Origin: Salvia splendens
Lineage: Eukaryota > Streptophyta > Magnoliopsida > Lamiales > Lamiaceae
DNA length: 64,000 nt
Reading direction: 5' to 3'
Assembly: GCF_004379255.2 (NCBI RefSeq)
Contig: NC_056042.1
Location: 15,609,901 to 15,673,900, forward strand
The first letter of the stretch is position 1. Each line of letters starts with the position of its first letter. A model generated the notes under the pieces. That model was not told the origin of the DNA. It made no database searches and was given only the letters and a program-made list of their open reading frames with translations. Below are positions 1 through 11,115 of the stretch, piece after piece. A program made the position numbers and the translations under genes.

Positions 1-2441
1 ACAGGACTTATAACCTACCTACTGCTTCTGAGATTGTTGTTCTTGTGGTTGGTGACTTTGATGAAGCCTTGGGTGATCGAGATATTATTGTTAAGAAAAG
101 ATATGGTCGATTGCAGCGTATTAATGAACTACATCCTTCTTATCTTGCACTACAGTATCCTTTGCGTTTCGCTTATGGCGAGGATCAATATAGTGAAAAG
201 ATTGGTTTTTCACGGAGTGGCACTTCTTCAGGCAATAGAAAGAGAGTTAGCCCAAAAGAATTTTTTGCATACCGATTGCATGATAGGGTGAATGAGTGTT
301 CTGTCATTTTGTATTCAAGGCGGTTATTTCAACAGTTTGCTGTTGATGCTTGTACTATGGTTGAGACAGGTCGTCTATTATTTGTCAGAACCCAATAGAA
401 AAAATTGCGTGCTGAAATGTTTAGTGGTTTGGCGAAGGCTGTACTGCGAGGTGATACAGATGGTTCTATGCATGGTAAACGAATCATTTTGCCTTCCAGT
501 TTTGTTGGTGGTGCAAGATATATGATTCAGAATTACCAAGATGCCATGGCTATTTGTAGATGGATTGGTTATCCATCTTTGTTTATTACCTTTACGTGTA
601 ATCCAAAGTGCCAGAGATTGTTAGATTTCTTTGTGTTAGGGGCGTAAAATCAGATGATCGTCCTGATAATGTGTGTAGGATTTTTAAAGTTAAGTTGAAT
701 AGTTTTGTAAGAGATCTTAAAACCAAAAAAATCTTTGGAGCTTGGAAGCAGGTTCGATAACATTTATTGAAAAAAAATTGGTTGATATTTTAAGTTTACG
801 GTTTAGGATTTTGATAAATGTTTTTTGTAAACTTTTTGCAGTGGTGTATACTATTGAGCTTCAGAAGCGTGGATTGCCTCATTCACACATTTTGCTTTTT
901 TTAAGCAATGAGGATAAACAACATCGGCCTCAACATATTGATGAGATTATTTCTGCTAAGATTCTTGATCCGGTAACTGATCCTTGCTATTATGAGAATG
1001 TGAAAGAGTATATGGTGCATGGACCATGTGGTGTTGTTCGATAATATTCTCCTTGCATGCGGAACGGAAGATGTTCAAAATACTTTCCGAAAAAATTTGT
1101 GAGTGGCACAACATTTGATGATGAAGGTCATCCCGTTTACAGACGTAGAGATAGTGGTCGTGTTATTATGAAGGATGGGGTGCTCTTGGATAATAGATAC
1201 ATTGTTTCACACAATCGTGCACTACTTATAAAATATGGTGGTCACGTTAATGTCGAGTGGTGCAATCAATCACGATCCATTAAGTATTTGTTTAAGTACA
1301 TAAATAAAGGTCATGATCGCGTGACTACATCTTTTTTCCAGTCTGGCGCAAATGGTTCTGATCAAATACATGATGAAATTAGTTTGTACTATGATTGCAG
1401 ATACATTTCGTCATGTGAAGCTGCTTGGATAATTTTTGGGTTTGAGATTCAGTATAAGGATCCGTCCGTTGAAAGACTAAGGTATCACCTTCCGAATGAG
1501 CAGAGTGTTATTTTTTATGTGTGAGAGAGTTTGGAATATGTTTTGAACCAGAATACAATTCATCAGAGCAAGTTTTTGGGTTGGATGGATAAAAATAAGA
1601 TTTATTCTGAGGGCCGTGATCTCACTTATGGTGAATTTCCTACCAAATTTGTGTGGAAAACATATCATTGGCAACCAAGCAACGTTTCTCCATTGGGAGG
1701 TTGTTTTATGTTCCTCCCAGTTCTGGTGATATCTATTACCTGAGATGTTTGTTGAGTATTGTTAAAGGAGCTACATCATATGAAGACATTAGACGTATGA
1801 ATGGTGGTCAGTATGATACATTCTGAGATACATGTTTTGCTTTAGGGTTGTTGGACGATGATAAGGAATATGTTGATGGCATTATTGAGGCATCATTTTG
1901 GTCTTCTGCGCATTCCATAAGTTTGCTATTTGTTAGTTTGTTGACGTCAGAATCTATTTCTAGAGCGGATTTTGTTTGGCAAAGTTGTTGGAAATATTTA
2001 TCTGAAGATGTTTTGTATAATCAACGAAAATTGAGAAATCTTCCAGGTAACTTTTATATACGTTTTTTTGCTTTTTGTAATTTTTTTGTTTTAAATATTT
2101 TTGTTTAGTATAATAATAAATTATATTTTATTGTAGGGTTGTTGTTGAGTGACGAGAATGCACAAAATTTTGCTTTGGCGGAGATTGAGAAATTGTTGTT
2201 AAATGTTGGGAAAAGTTTGCGTGATTTCCAGGGTATGCCTTATCCGAAATCTAAGTTTTTTGAAACATTTGAAAATAGATTGATTTGCGATGAGTTGTGT
2301 TATGATCGTGAAGCTTTGGGAAGGGAATATTTGGACTTTCTTTCTAAGTTTACCGATGAACAACTTCATGTTCATGATACAATTATGTCATCTATTTACT
2401 CAAATGGTAGAGGAATGTTTTTTTGTCTATGGTTATGGAGG
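1..2441 (+). pseudogene. Helitron Rep/helicase, N-terminal and Rep part (broken)
   Basis: This encodes the Helitron-like N-terminal domain and HUH endonuclease that nick and join DNA during rolling-circle transposition. The reading is recognisable from base 1 (YNLPTASEI-like, then GDFDEALGDRDIIV). The HUH motif is His-Ser-His at 880-888 within QKRGLPHSHILLFL. The two-tyrosine motif YLFKY is intact at 1285-1299. Two intron-like interruptions of 90 bp fit GT-AG rules, 752-841 and 2047-2136, the latter before LLSDENAQNFALAEIEKLLL. Premature stops follow RTQ (396-398), after FFVLGA (645-647) and at 1522-1524, with several frame changes. The helicase P-loop begins VYGYGG and is cut at 2441. Catalytic residues survive but the gene is dead. 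Confidence 0.88.
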
Positions 2442-2464
2442 CTATATAACACCGATACGCCACC

Positions 2465-2625
2465 ATGTTGCCGTATCGCGTATCGGATACGTATCCGATA
2501 CCGATACGCGACGGATACACCGTCGATACGTATCCTGGGCGTATCCGCGAGCTGGGCCGTATTGGGCCGGGAAACCTCAGATTCGATACGTATCCTTCGG
2601 CGTATCCGCGAGCTGGGCCGTATTG
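2465..2625. repeat. CGTATC/GATACG subterminal repeats with a 61-bp duplication
   Basis: The words GATACG and CGTATC recur on both strands through the left end of the hAT-like element and again at 3174-3229 in the right end. A unit containing CGTATCCGCGAGCTGGGCC recurs at a 61-bp offset (about 2539-2568 and 2600-2629). Such clustered short subterminal repeats are typical transposase-binding arrays of hAT elements; that role is inferred. Confidence 0.6.
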
Positions 2626-2765
2626 GGCCTTCATCCTCCTCTATCTGCAAAGATCTGAGGTTCTCCTCTTCGAAATCAACGTCCATCTCTGTCGAAGAAC
2701 TTCGCAACTTTCAATTTACGAACTTCAATCCGATTTGGGAACAAAATCGACAGTTAATCGGATAT

Positions 2766-2813
2766 GAAGAAGAAGAAGAAGAAGAAGAAGAAGAAGAAGA
2801 AGAAGAAGAAGAA
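2766..2813. repeat. (GAA)16 microsatellite
   Basis: Sixteen uninterrupted GAA triplets lie inside the hAT-like element. Confidence 0.97.
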
Positions 2814-3238
2814 AGGGGAGGCGCCGCTATTGCCTCAACTAGGGATTGAAGAAAATTGGAAATGGGAGAATGAATTGGGCAAGAAGTAGTCACGATGGAA
2901 AAGGAGTATATTTGGGGCTCATTTTTTGGGCCAATTTATTACTCCATTAACTTTGTCTAATTTTGTAACTATAAATAAATATTTTGATCAATATTATTGG
3001 TAATATGGATAAGTATAACCAAAAAATCGATGTGGTGTAATCGACCATAAAAGAAATTGACTTTAGCTTTTAATATTTTGTAATTTTATTATTTTTATTT
3101 GTATAATAACATTAGAATATCTATTTTGTAATTTATTATGCACTATTATTATTTATTAAAAAAATAGTTAAAACGTATCCGCGTATCGGGTTGTTTGGGA
3201 AAGAGCCGTATCCGCGTATCCGTATCCGTGCCGCATAG

Positions 3239-3326
3239 TATGGAGGTACTGGTAAAACTTTCATTTGGACGTCTTTGTCAGCTGGGATTCGTTTGAGGGG
3301 TGAAATTGTTTTAAATGTAGCATCCA
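3239..3326 (+). pseudogene. Helitron helicase fragment with second half of Walker A
   Basis: The reading resumes directly after the hAT-like element as YGGTGKTFIWTSLSAG and continues to about VLNVASTG. This is the helicase P-loop (GYGGTGKT once joined across the insertion) and the following strand of a PIF1-type helicase. After about 3326 the similarity stops in GC-rich unrelated sequence. The next helicase motif found is DILPVVPK at 12381, so the segment between them, including the DEAD-like region, is not present in the window. Confidence 0.85.
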
Positions 3327-4261
3327 CTGGTTTGGACCGACACTGGGCCTCCACTGGGCTTCGCAGCAGCCGCTGCTGCCGCGTCTGGGCCTCCGCCGCC
3401 TCCCGTGACTGCCAGCGCTGCCGCTGCTGCTGGCCGCCGCCCCTCCGTCGCTCCCACTGGAGCGCCACTGCTGCTGCCCTCCGTCACCTTAAACATTGCG
3501 GCTGCTGCCCAAACCAAAATCAGGGCTGCCAGCGCTGCTGTCTGACGAGGACTGCACCTTCACCATCACCCGAAGATGACGCAGCTGTTCGGAGTCACCG
3601 CTGTCCGTCGACAACACAACTGCTGTCCCCCGCTGCTGTCCGAAGACGAAGCAGTTGCTGCTGGAGCTGCTGTCTGTCGTCAACTCCCTGCTGCTGTCAC
3701 GCGGCTGTGCAGCCGCTGCACGTCGACAACACGGCGGCTGTCCGAAGACTACGCAGTCGCTGCCGGAGCTGCTGTTCGTTGCCTATCGCCCGCGTTGCTG
3801 CCCGGATCCGCAACCGTGAGGGCTGCCCGTGGAAGACGCCGCCGCCGTCAGCCACCGCCGCTGCCTCGCTCAGCCGGATCTAGATCGACGATTCCCGAAA
3901 AAGCAAGATCCGCAGCCCAGTTTACGAACACATCTAGGTTTTATCCTTGTGTTCCTTTGTTCGTTTTCGATTAACTCGATTCAACACGGTCGCTTCGCTT
4001 GACCGCGATCTTAAATCTTAATTAATCGTTTCTCAATTGTAACAATCTTTTACGCTCACACCAATATGCACATTTAAATTTCATGATTTTAGCAATTTAA
4101 ATTGTTCTAGCATATTAAGAACATAAAACTATAGATCTATGAATACTTGCTTAGATCTAGAATATTCTTGTGAAAAACTTGAATAAGATTCAAGATTCAT
4201 AATATTCTTTCATCAATCCAAGTATTCAATCCAAATATAGATCTAATGATGTTCATCATTA
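3327..4261. other. Unassigned segment: GC-rich CTG/CCG-rich, then AT-rich
   Basis: Bases 3330-3900 are very GC-rich with degenerate repeats. A unit beginning GCTGTCCGAAGAC recurs near 3637 and 3738, and GTCGACAACAC recurs near 3607 and 3723. From about 3900 the sequence turns AT-rich with no coding signal. It lies between the helicase break and the reverse Copia LTR. It matches neither of the two neighbouring LTRs. It could be LTR or leader sequence of a third retroelement; I cannot assign it. Confidence 0.5.
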
Positions 4262-4772
4262 TGAAAGTATGACTCAGAGACTGCCAATGAAGAACGCTTC
4301 ACTCGAACGATTTGTCGAACACAATCAATGCAATAAGGATTGATGCAAGAAACAGAGCAACACAATGAGTTTACGTGGTTCGGCTCTTTCGAACCTACGT
4401 CCACGGGAGAATCACGATTCACTTTTATTTCACTCCACTGAATTACAAATACAAAGGATGAAATCAAACTCTCAAGCAAGAAGCTATACACTCTAGAATT
4501 ACTTGGCTCATCTCTCTATGAACTCTCGGATCAAAGAACATCTATGATCTCTCTAATTCCTCACAAAGATAGTGTATCTCCCTTCTCTGATGTGTTGATG
4601 CAGTTATGAGCTAATAATCACAACTCTAACTCCCTTTTAATCAGCCCAAACGAGCTCAGCTTCCTTCAACCGAAAGTAGCCGTTGCAACTAATTTTTGAA
4701 ATCCATTCTTCTAGTTTTGCAAAACAGTCCCTGCTCTTCTTTGAGACTTCATTTAATTATCCACACTTAACA
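4262..4772 (-). repeat. 3' LTR of reverse Copia
   Basis: The 511-bp repeat matches 8809-9240 closely. On the minus strand it starts TGTTAAGTGTGG after a purine-rich AAGGTGGAG tract and ends CTTTCA, giving the TG...CA termini of LTRs. Confidence 0.9.
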
Positions 4773-4834
4773 AAACTCCACCTTGGATCTTGAATGAAAT
4801 AGCACTCGATCATCTTCTCCAACCTTGCATAACT

Positions 4835-6453
4835 TCAGTACTTAACCAATTTCACTAGCTCCAAGCAATGCTTGAGTTTGGAACTTGGAATGGCTTTGGT
4901 CAACATGTCTGCCGCATTTTCTTCTGTAGAAACCTTCTCAATCTTCACTTTCCCATTGTTCACCTCATCTCTTATGAAGTGCAACTTCACATCCACATAC
5001 TTAGACCTTTCATGAAATGTCTGATGTTTGGACAAACATATCGCACTATTACTGTCACACATGATTGTAATAACATCTTGATCTATTCCAAAATCTGATA
5101 ATATGCCTTTTAACCAAAAGTTTTCCTTTACGGCCTCTGCCATGGCTATATACTCAGCCTCTGTTGTGGAAAGGGCTAAAATCGACTGCAAATTTGATTT
5201 CCAACTCACAGCCGATCCATAGAGACAAAACACATATCCTGATTGAGATTTTCTTGTATCCTGACTCACTGGAAAATCTGAGTCACAATATCCCATTATG
5301 GCCTCACTATGAGGATTCTGGCCACCATCAAACAGAATAGCATAATCAGATGTGCCTTTGAGATACTTCAGTATCCATTTTAGACCATGCCAATGCTCCA
5401 TACCAGGATCTGCCATGAACCTGCTTGTGACACTGATGGCATGACTCACATCTGGCCTTGAGCATACCATTGTATACATGATGCTTCCAACAATGCTAGC
5501 ATAGGGTATCTTGAGCATCTCTTCTCTCTGCTCATCTATTTTTGGACATTGCATAGATGACAACTTGAACTGCTGTGACAGTGGCACTGTCACTGATCTG
5601 GTGTCTCTCATCTGAAACCTTCCAAGGAGCTTGTTAATGTATTCTTTCTGAGTAAGCGACAACCTATTCTCTCTCCTATTTCTGATGATGTCCATGCCTA
5701 GGATTCTCTTAGCATCTCCCAATCCTTCATGTCAAATTCTGACTCTAGCTGATTTTTGATCTCTTGAATCTTTTGCATTGTTGGTGCTGCTATTAGCATA
5801 TAATCTACATACAACAGCAGATAGGTTGTGGATGTCCCTTTGCTCTTCTTAATGAAGACACAACTATCATACAAAGACTTCTCAAATCCCACTGTCTGTA
5901 TGAATTCATTAAATCTGATGTACCACTGCCTTGAGCTCTGCCTGAGACCATATAAGCTTCTTTTCAGTTGACAAATCTTATCTTCTTCTCCCTTCTTCAC
6001 GAAACCCTCTGGCTGCTCCATATATATCTTCTCTTCCAATTCTCCATTCAAAAAACCTGTTTTTACATCCATTTGTTGAAGCTCCCAATCTCTGTGAGCA
6101 ACAATGGCCAGTAAAATCCTTATGAAGCTATGTTTAACAACTGGAGAGAAGATTTCATTATAGTCTATCCCTTATCTTTGTGTGAAGCCTTTGGCCACCA
6201 GCCTTGCCTTGTATCTCACCTCATGGTTCTTGAAGGCCTCTATTTTCTTCTTATACACCCATTTGCATCCTATGCATTTCTGATGTCTTTGCCTCAAAAC
6301 TAGAATCCAGGTGTGATTTTTATATAGAGAGTCAATCTTCTCTTGCATTGCTCTGAGCCATATGTCTTTCTCAGGGCTTCTCACTGCTTCCTTATAGGTT
6401 GAGGGCTCATGATACTCAATTTCTTCTGCAACCGTGAGTGCATAATAGAGCAT
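4835..6453 (-). pseudogene. Copia reverse transcriptase and RNase H (broken)
   Basis: RT starts near 6453 with the EAVRSPEK/WLRAMQEK region. It continues through GCKWVYKKK and [12 protein letters not shown], then MDVKTGFLNGELEEKIYMEQ (6072 down), and RNase H from 5722 (ILGMDI, then SGYVFCLYGSAVSWKS and STTEAEYIAMAEA) to the stop at 4835. A stop or frameshift lies between 6172 and 6072, and a frame change near 5700. In the RT catalytic box the usual YVDD reads YVDY: the codon at 5800-5802 is TAT on the minus strand. The gene would therefore be inactive even without the frameshifts. Confidence 0.92.
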
Positions 6454-6509
6454 GTCATAATCACTGAATCTTGATGGGAGCTTGATCTGTCTTCTTGGCC
6501 TATCCCTTG

Positions 6510-7776
6510 CTATGACATGAGATCTCTGCTTTCACTTGCTTCTTCTGTCCAAGTCATCTCTGGAGCCTCCTGGTCAGACACATTATCAGTAGCATCCCTT
6601 GGCTCATTCCCTGCCAGCTCCACCTCAAACCGAGCATTATTTGATTTTTGTTGCAGGTATGGCATTTCATCTTCTCTGAACACAACATCTCTGCTAATCA
6701 CCACTTGCCCCATCCCTTTTTCGGTGCACCATAGCCTATAGCCTTTTACACCTTTCTGATATCCAAGCATAACACATTTGAGGGCTCTAGGATCTAGCTT
6801 TGTTCTTTTAGAATGTGCATATGCCCTACATCCAAAACTTCTCAGTTTTGTGTAGTCACTTGCAGACCCATACCATCTCATATCTGGTGTATCATTGTCT
6901 ATAGAACTAGATGGGCATTTGTTTATGAGTATTACAGCAGTTGCAGCAGCTTCAGCCCAGAAATGTTTGGGCATGCCTGATGAGATAAGCATACATCTCA
7001 GCCTCTCCAAGATTGTCCTATTTGCTCTCTCAGCCACTCCATTTTGTTAGGGATTGTGTGGAACGGTTCTATGCCTCTTGATTCCCTTATTTTTGCAGAA
7101 ACCATCAAAGCTGGATGAGAGGAATTCGAGCCCATTGTCTGTCCTAAGGCACTTCAGAACACCTCCCTTCTCAGTCTCAACCTCAACACACCATTCTTGA
7201 AATTTTGTGAAAGCTTCGGATTTCTCCTTCATCACATAGAGCCAATCTTCCTAGAGAAATCATCTATGATAGATAGAAAATACCTGCCTCCACCCATACT
7301 CTGAATTGGTGATGGACCCCAGATATCAGCATGTGCATACTCTAGTGGCCTTGTTAAGTGTGTTTCCCAGTTGCATATGGCATCTTTTTGCTCTTTGCAA
7401 GTATACACTCTTCACAAGATCTGAGCTCTTCCTCATCCAGTCCCGCTTCCAAAGCTATCAGACCTTTCTTGGCTAACTCTTTCAATCCACCAAACCCCGG
7501 ATGGCCCAGTCTGTTATGCCAGTCTATCAACTTTAGTTTTGTTACAACATTGATCTGATCTGCATTGAGGGCCTCTGCTCTGATATAATACAAATTATTC
7601 ACGCTCTCAGCCACCATAAGAATGTCATTGCCCTTCAAAACCTTCATGAATCCATCAGCAAGAATGGTTGTGAAACCTTTCTTCTCCAGCATTCCAAGTG
7701 AAATCGGATTTCTCTTAATTGATGGTATATATCTGACTTCTGATAGGATTTTATGAGATCCATCTTCCATGAGCAT
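6510..7776 (-). pseudogene. Copia integrase region (broken)
   Basis: The segment starts with a GAG-pre-integrase domain: RLGHPGFGGLKELAKKGL and a CEECILAKSKKMP zinc-binding part, 7776-7354. The integrase core follows, with LRTDNGLEFLSS near 7140 and the GIKRHRTVPHNP motif. Continuation from 7037 reads AERANRTILERLRCMLI, then the post-core HFWAEAAATAVILINKCP. A stop at about 7046 (TAG where Q-N-G is usual in PQQNG) separates the two parts. It would join viral-type cDNA to host DNA; here it is non-functional. Confidence 0.9.
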
Positions 7777-7809
7777 TCTTACACTCCATATGCCTTTTAC
7801 TTGGCGTAC

Positions 7810-8775
7810 CTAATTGTTACCCAGCAGGACAAAACCAGTGGCTTCCTGCAGATCCATAAGCCATCTCTTCTTGGAAGTCATGTGGAAGCTACAACCAGAG
7901 TCCATTACCCACACATCTGGAGCCTCATCATCAGTCACATTCATAACTTGGGCCACCTCCAGTTCTTGAGTAACATCAGCCGTATCTGGGACATTCTCAC
8001 CCTCAGCTTGCTTTCTCTTCCAGGAGTAGCAATTTTTCTTTATATGCCCAGGCTTTTTGCAGTAATGACACGATCTGGTTTCCTTCTCAGACCCAGACTT
8101 ATCTTTCCAAGATTTAGGCTTCTCCTGGAACTTCTTCTTTCCATTCTTCTTGGGATCAGGCTTGATATTAAGACTTTCACTGGCTGGATCAATAGCCCTT
8201 TGAGCCACCTTCTGAAATTCTTTCATCTTGAGTGCAGAATGCACTTATTCATATGTGACTTTGGAGTCTCTTCATAGCAATATCGCATCCTTGAATTGCT
8301 CAAAACTTTTAGGCAGAGAATTGAGGAGCATTAGGGTCGTATCCTCATCTTTGATGACCTCTTCAATATTTTCAAGATCATCAATGCACTTAGCGAAATC
8401 CTCAAGCTGTTCTCCTATACTTCCTGATTCTGAGAACTTGAACGTAAAGAGCTTCTGCTTGAGCAAGAGTCTATTGGTGAGAGATTTAGTCATATACAAT
8501 GACTCCAGCTTAGCCCACACACCAGCCGCGGTTTCCTCCTTTGAAACCTCTCTCAACACCCTATCACTGAGGCTCAAGATCAGAGTGTTGTTGGCTCGAT
8601 CATGCAGATCTTGACCCATATCATCCTCCTTTTCTTTATCCCCATCACCCTTGCTCTTCAAGACTTCCCATAGGCCTTGCTGCATGAGAACCGCCTTCAT
8701 CTTCAAGCGCCATAGTCCAAAATCATTCTTGCCGGTGAACTTCTCCATGTCGAACTTCGCAGTCGTCATCCTCAT
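7810..8775 (-). pseudogene. Copia gag and protease (broken)
   Basis: Gag starts at 8775 (MRMTTAKFDMEKFTGKND, then FGLWRLKMKAVLMQQGLW), a typical Copia gag N-terminus. The capsid-like region runs to 8272, where the frame is broken. From 8244 the reading resumes and carries a CCHC zinc knuckle CHYCKKPGHIKKNC (about 8080-8039). The protease follows with the active-site segment WVMDSGCSFHMTS (about 7908-7870). The stop near 7810 ends this piece. Confidence 0.9.
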
Positions 8776-8785
8776 AGGGCTTCGT

Positions 8786-8803
8786 TTCCCACAGACGGCG
8801 CCA
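8786..8803 (-). other. Primer-binding-like site of reverse Copia
   Basis: On the minus strand TGGCGCCGTCTGTGGGAA lies five bases inside the 5' LTR. The position and the TGG start fit a tRNA primer-binding site. I did not identify the primer tRNA. Confidence 0.65.
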
Positions 8804-8808
8804 ATTTG

Positions 8809-9240
8809 TGAAAGTATGACTTAGAGACTGCCAATGAAGAACGCTTCACTCGAATGATTTGTCGAACACAATCAATGTAGTAAGGATTGATGCAAGAAAC
8901 AGAGCAATACAATGAGTTTACGTGGTTCGGCTCTTTCGAACCTACGTCCACGGGAGAATCACGATTCACTTTTATTTCACTCCACTGAATTACAAATACA
9001 AAGGATGAAATCAAACTCTCAAGCAAGAAGTTATACACTCTAGAATTACTTGGCTCATCTCTCTATGAACTCTCGGATCAAAGAACATCTATGATCTCTC
9101 TAATTCCTCACAAAGATAGTGTATCTCCCTTCTCTGATGTGTTGATGCAGTTATGAGCTAATAATCACAACTCTAACTCCCTTTTAATCAGCTCAAACGA
9201 GCTCAGCTTCCTTCAACCGAAAGTAGCCGTTGCAACTAAT
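8809..9240 (-). repeat. 5' LTR of reverse Copia, truncated
   Basis: It starts TGAAAGTATGAC like the other LTR and follows it through GCAACTAATTT at 9230-9241. It then stops where the other copy continues for about 80 bp. The lost part is the outer end that would contain the start of U3. Confidence 0.9.
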
Positions 9241-9834
9241 TTGAGTCGTTACACGAGCAATCCAAGCAAAGAGCATTGGAGAGCTCTTGTGAGGGTTTTG
9301 AGATATTTAAAACATACTCAAAATCATGGGCTACACTTCTCGAGATACCCCCCGGTACTTGAAGGGTACTGTGATGCAAATTGGATATCCGACAATAGAG
9401 ACTCACTTTCAACAAGTGGATACGTCTTTACTATTGGGGGTGGTAATGTAGTGTGGAAATCCACAAAACAGACATGCATAGCCCGATCAACAATGGAATC
9501 GGAGTTCATTGCATTAGATAAGGCTGGTGAGGAAGCCGAGTGGCTTAAGAACTTCCTTGAAGATATTCCATGTTGGTCTAAGCCAGTGCCACCAGTGCTG
9601 ATCCACTGCGATAGTCAAGCGACTATTGGAAGGGCAAACAATAGCTTCTATAACGGTAAGTCTCGACATATACGTCGACGACATAACACCGTGAGACATT
9701 TGATCACAACAGGGGTGATTACAAGTGACTATGTGAAGTCAATAGATAATCTAGCGGATCCACTAGCCAAAGGGTTAAACCGTGATCAAATGAATAAGTT
9801 GCTAGAGGGAATGGGTTTGAAATCCACAAACTAA
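9241..9834 (+). pseudogene. Copia RNase H, 5'-truncated, second element
   Basis: An open frame of 197 residues begins abruptly at the junction. It reads [49 protein letters not shown] and [20 protein letters not shown], then [11 protein letters not shown] and [10 protein letters not shown]: the end of RT plus RNase H of a Copia polyprotein. It differs from the RNase H of the reverse Copia at 4835-5722, so this is a different family. The element's 5' LTR, gag, protease, integrase and most of RT are absent. The frame itself has no stop. Confidence 0.9.
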
Positions 9835-9991
9835 AGAATTGTCATAGTGGTAACCCAACCATGATGACTGGAGATCCCATAAACTTGGTTCAGGGGGACA
9901 ACTAAGCTATGAGATTTCATGAGAAACACTCAACTATATCTATTCCCTAGAGAGCAATAGAGTGTTGGAGAACTTGCCTAGTGGTGAGGCT

Positions 9992-10087
9992 AAGTCTATG
10001 ACTTTTAATGACACCTAAGGATCTCGAGGAGATTGAGTTCTCAAGGAGACCGAGTAGGGCAATGGTGTCATTAAAAGTCATAGACTT
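9992..10087 (+). other. Perfect 24-bp inverted repeat in the Copia 3' untranslated region
   Basis: Bases 9992-10015 (AAGTCTATGAC...GACACC) are the exact reverse complement of 10064-10087, with 48 bases between. The RNA could fold into a long perfect stem. It sits about 160 bases after the RNase H stop and 230 bases before the 3' LTR, so it would be part of the full-length element RNA. The role is unknown. Confidence 0.9.
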
Positions 10088-10680
10088 GAGAACGGATGAG
10101 GTTGAGGTATTCAAGTGTTAACACCATTGTCTCGGTGCACGCTGTGGGGGACTAGTTCAAAGCATCGCGCTACTAAGCCGCATGTGTATCCGATGGTGTC
10201 GACTATGGAGGGTTCAAAGCCAACAACTACCTTTCCTTATGCTTATATACCTCTCGAGGGTTGAGCTTGTGTCTGCATGCATATGCATATGGCTATTTGC
10301 ACTATTGTGGGGGATTGTTGGATCTTGAATTTAAGATGTCCGGTCAATGAAGTTTGACCAATAATAAATGTGACGAGACATTTAATTTTGGAAAATTAAA
10401 TGATATAGCGTCGATCTACGTTCCGCGTAGATGACCGTAGTATATTCACTTTCTCAAATCCTATTCCCAGTGAGTGAGAAATAGTGGATTAAAGTTGGTC
10501 ACATTGTAGCTTTTGATAAAACTATGAGTTAAAAGTGTAGGGAGTAATTAACTAGTGTTAATTATCCCACATAGGAGATGAGACACATCTTTAAATGTGT
10601 ATTTATTAAGTGGCTAATTACACTTAGTAATTATCGTGGACTAAGATGGGTGAAATAGCCCACACGCGCGCCGAGCCGAG

Positions 10681-10758
10681 CCGCACCCGCACCCGCACCC
10701 GGGCCCGTGCCCGTGCCCTTGGCCTTGGTCTTGGACTTGGACTTGGACTTGGACTTGG
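10681..10758. repeat. Low-complexity tract (CGCACC)n then (CTTGGA)n in the LTR
   Basis: Hexamer-like CGCACC repeats pass into GTGCCC and then into ACTTGG repeats. Any open frame across it is an artefact of the hexamer periodicity. Confidence 0.85.
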
Positions 10759-11106
10759 CAATTGGTCTTTAGGTGGTCTTTGGGCTTGGTTCTTGGGCTT
10801 GTCCCTGGATCCAGACTTAATGTTTTGGACCACCTCAGTTTTGGGCAGCAGCCTGATCAACTTGACATGTTGCGCCTTGATCGGCAGTCTGATCAACTCG
10901 GCCTGTTGTGCCTTGAGCGATGGCTTGATCAGTGTCTTGATCAAGTCGCTTCACAAAGTCCACATGTGACGGTTGAATTAAGTCGTGTACAGCGTCTAGA
11001 TTCAACGTCGACCACTCCAGCTTTCAAACTCATAACGGCCGGCGGTTACAGACCCGCCATGATGACAACCATCAAGGCTGAGTTGACCCCCGCAGTGGAC
11101 CAAGCC

Positions 11107-11115
11107 TATAAATAG
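11107..11115 (+). promoter_or_regulatory. TATA box of Copia LTR
   Basis: TATAAATAG lies in the middle of the LTR, followed by a pyrimidine-rich stretch, as expected for the U3/R boundary. Transcription from here would now run into the SINE and the helicase remnant. Confidence 0.65.

Larger units (their letters stand above)
2442..3238. mobile_element. hAT-like non-autonomous element, 797 bp, inside the P-loop
   Basis: The element is bounded by the 8-bp direct repeat TATGGAGG (2434-2441 and 3239-3246). Removing it and one repeat restores the helicase reading GYGG/TGKT. The ends are imperfect inverted repeats: the left begins CTATATAACACCGATACG and the reverse complement of the right begins CTATGCGGCACGGATACG. 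Both termini carry clustered GATACG/CGTATC words. There is no transposase reading frame. An 8-bp duplication fits hAT, and the superfamily assignment is an inference from that alone. Confidence 0.8.
4262..9240 (-). mobile_element. Ty1-copia retrotransposon, reverse strand, 5' LTR truncated
   Basis: The LTRs are 4262-4772 and 8809-9240; the internal region 4773-8808 reads gag, protease, integrase, RT, RNase H on the minus strand, the Copia order. A primer-binding-like stretch is next to the right LTR at 8786-8803. The right (5') LTR lacks its outer part of about 80 bp and abuts another Copia at 9241. No matching target duplication is visible at the two outer borders, so this end was rearranged after insertion. 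Confidence 0.92.

Noticed and set aside
3275..3974. Long open frames in the GC-rich block on both strands
   Set aside because: Composition is CTG/CCG repeat-like, frames are open on both strands and no domain is recognisable.
10624..11115. Open frames with RTRTRARA and GLGLGLG runs
   Set aside because: Products of hexamer repeats inside the Copia LTR.
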